Source of the DNA: Bartonella australis AUST/NH1
GTDB taxonomy: Bacteria > Pseudomonadota > Alphaproteobacteria > Rhizobiales > Rhizobiaceae
DNA: 64,000 bases
NCBI RefSeq assembly: GCF_000341355.1
Contig: NC_020300.1
Location: forward strand, 372,001 to 436,000
Direction: 5' to 3'
Of this stretch, positions 63,192 to 64,000 are shown piece after piece (the stretch's first letter is position 1; each line of letters opens with the position of its first letter). The position numbers and the translations under genes are program-made. The notes below the pieces were generated by a model. The model was not told the DNA's origin. It worked only from the letters and a program-made list of their open reading frames with translations, and searched no databases.

Positions 63192-64000
63192 ATGGCTAAT
63201 AATAATGGTTTGTTGTACGGTAAGCGTGGTTTGATTTTGGGGCTTGCTAATAATCGCTCTATTGCCTGGGGAATAGCTAAAGCAGCGAGTGCGGCAGGGG
63301 CGGAACTTGCTTTTACCTATCAAGGTGAAGCGATGAAGAGGCGTGTTGAGCCTTTGGCCAAAGAATTGGGGGGAAGTGTTTGTGGTCATTGTGACGTTTC
63401 TGATAGCGCGTCTATTAATGCAGTTTTCAGCACGATAGAGAAAAAATGGGGTAAACTAGATTTCTTGGTTCATGCTATTGGCTTTTCTGATAAAGGCGAA
63501 TTAAGTGGTCGCTACGTTGATGTCAGCGAATCAAATTTTATGATGACGATGAATATTTCTGTTTATTCGTTGACGGCTCTCACGCAGCGTGCAGAAAAAT
63601 TGATGACAGACGGTGGATCAATTTTGACGTTGACCTATTATGGCGCGGAGAAAGTTGTCCCTAATTATAATATAATGGGTGTGGCCAAAGCAGCTCTTGA
63701 GGCGAGTGTGAGATATTTAGCTGTGGATTTAGGTCCGAAAAATATCCGCGTTAATGCTGTGTCTGCGGGACCAATTAAAACGTTAGCGGCTTCCGGCATT
63801 GGTGATTTTCGTTATATTTTAAAGTGGAATGAATATAACGCTCCTTTACGTCGTACGGTAACAATAGAAGAAGTTGGCGATTCTGCCCTTTATTTTCTCT
63901 CAGATTTATCCCGCTCTGTTACAGGTGAGGTGCATCACGTGGATTCTGGGTATCATGTTATTGGTATGAAGGCTGTTGATGCGCCGGATATTTCTGTTGT
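63192..64000 (+). CDS. fabI: Enoyl-[acyl-carrier-protein] reductase (NADH), 3' end cut
   Basis: Reduces trans-2-enoyl-ACP in fatty-acid elongation. The frame opens at ATG 63192 (MANNNGLLYGKRGLILG) with GAGG ahead and runs to the window end: 269 complete codons, so only a few residues and the stop are missing. It is a short-chain dehydrogenase with Tyr149, Tyr159 and Lys166 in TYYGAEKVVPNYN and YNIMGVAK. The late motif GPIKTLAASGI is FabI-typical and is where triclosan-class inhibitors act. The gene follows the dnaJ-like one, as in relatives. Confidence 0.94.
   Translation, partial: MANNNGLLYGKRGLILGLANNRSIAWGIAKAASAAGAELAFTYQGEAMKRRVEPLAKELGGSVCGHCDVSDSASINAVFSTIEKKWGKLDFLVHAIGFSDKGELSGRYVDVSESNFMMTMNISVYSLTALTQRAEKLMTDGGSILTLTYYGAEKVVPNYNIMGVAKAALEASVRYLAVDLGPKNIRVNAVSAGPIKTLAASGIGDFRYILKWNEYNAPLRRTVTIEEVGDSALYFLSDLSRSVTGEVHHVDSGYHVIGMKAVDAPDISV

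Overview
The window looks like a chromosomal segment of an AT-rich alphaproteobacterium of the order Hyphomicrobiales (Rhizobiales), most likely Bartonella or a close relative. This is inferred from gene content and order: split ATP synthase with a separate F0 operon containing both b and b' subunits, secA next to a Fur/Mur-type regulator, ppi-argJ-mutT, nrdHIEF, glyQ-glyS, pdxH-dnaJ-like-fabI. It also fits the AT-rich codon use and long, gene-poor spacers typical of reduced host-associated genomes. I could not run a search, so the genus is an inference. I saw no rRNA, tRNA, CRISPR array, insertion sequence or prophage. Almost every gene is intact housekeeping; only the two genes cut by the window edges are partial.

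Layout. 1-7.2 kb: end of a cardiolipin-synthase-like phospholipase D gene, guaB, a long spacer with one small basic ORF on the minus strand, rsmB, guaA, and the glycerophosphodiesterase gene ugpQ. 7.3-11.5 kb: the minus-strand ugpB-A-E-C operon for glycerol-3-phosphate/glycerophosphodiester import, convergent with ugpQ. 11.9-14.4 kb: a zinc/manganese-type ABC importer in which the permease and the periplasmic metal-binding protein are one continuous 601-residue reading frame, preceded by its ATPase gene and a Zur-like dyad. 15.2-18.9 kb: nrdHIEF (class Ib ribonucleotide reductase). 18.9-24.2 kb: prfA-prmC, a Fur/Mur regulator and secA on the minus strand. 24.6-29.2 kb: PpiC-type isomerase, argJ, mutT and a cystine-type symporter.

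29.3-33.6 kb: an NDUFAF5/BioC-like methyltransferase, comF, grxC, ubiG and lysC. 34-39.4 kb: nhaA, an unrecognised 567-residue membrane-anchored protein, and an SLC13-type transporter with regulatory TrkA-C domains. 40-45.7 kb: a YfgM-like TPR protein, der, then the F0 operon atpI-B-E-F'-F. 45.8-52 kb (minus): glyS, glyQ, a TPR lipoprotein-like or exported protein and a long-chain polyprenyl diphosphate synthase. 52.1-58.7 kb: a TrmN6-like methyltransferase, an S49 protease, a small membrane protein, ispE, a candidate small membrane ORF, rnhB, a Sua5/TsaC enzyme and a D-2-hydroxyglutarate-dehydrogenase-like flavoprotein. 58.7-64 kb: purD, ubiA, pdxH, a CbpA-type DnaJ protein and nearly all of fabI.

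Themes. Purine synthesis (guaB, guaA, purD), ubiquinone and isoprenoid synthesis (ispE, polyprenyl synthase, ubiA, ubiG), RNA modification and translation (rsmB, prmC, prfA, TrmN6-like, Sua5, glyQS, der), and nutrient or ion import. The least ordinary items are the fused metal permease/binding protein, the unrecognised 567-residue protein, three small ORFs that standard annotation may miss, and several structured intercistronic elements.
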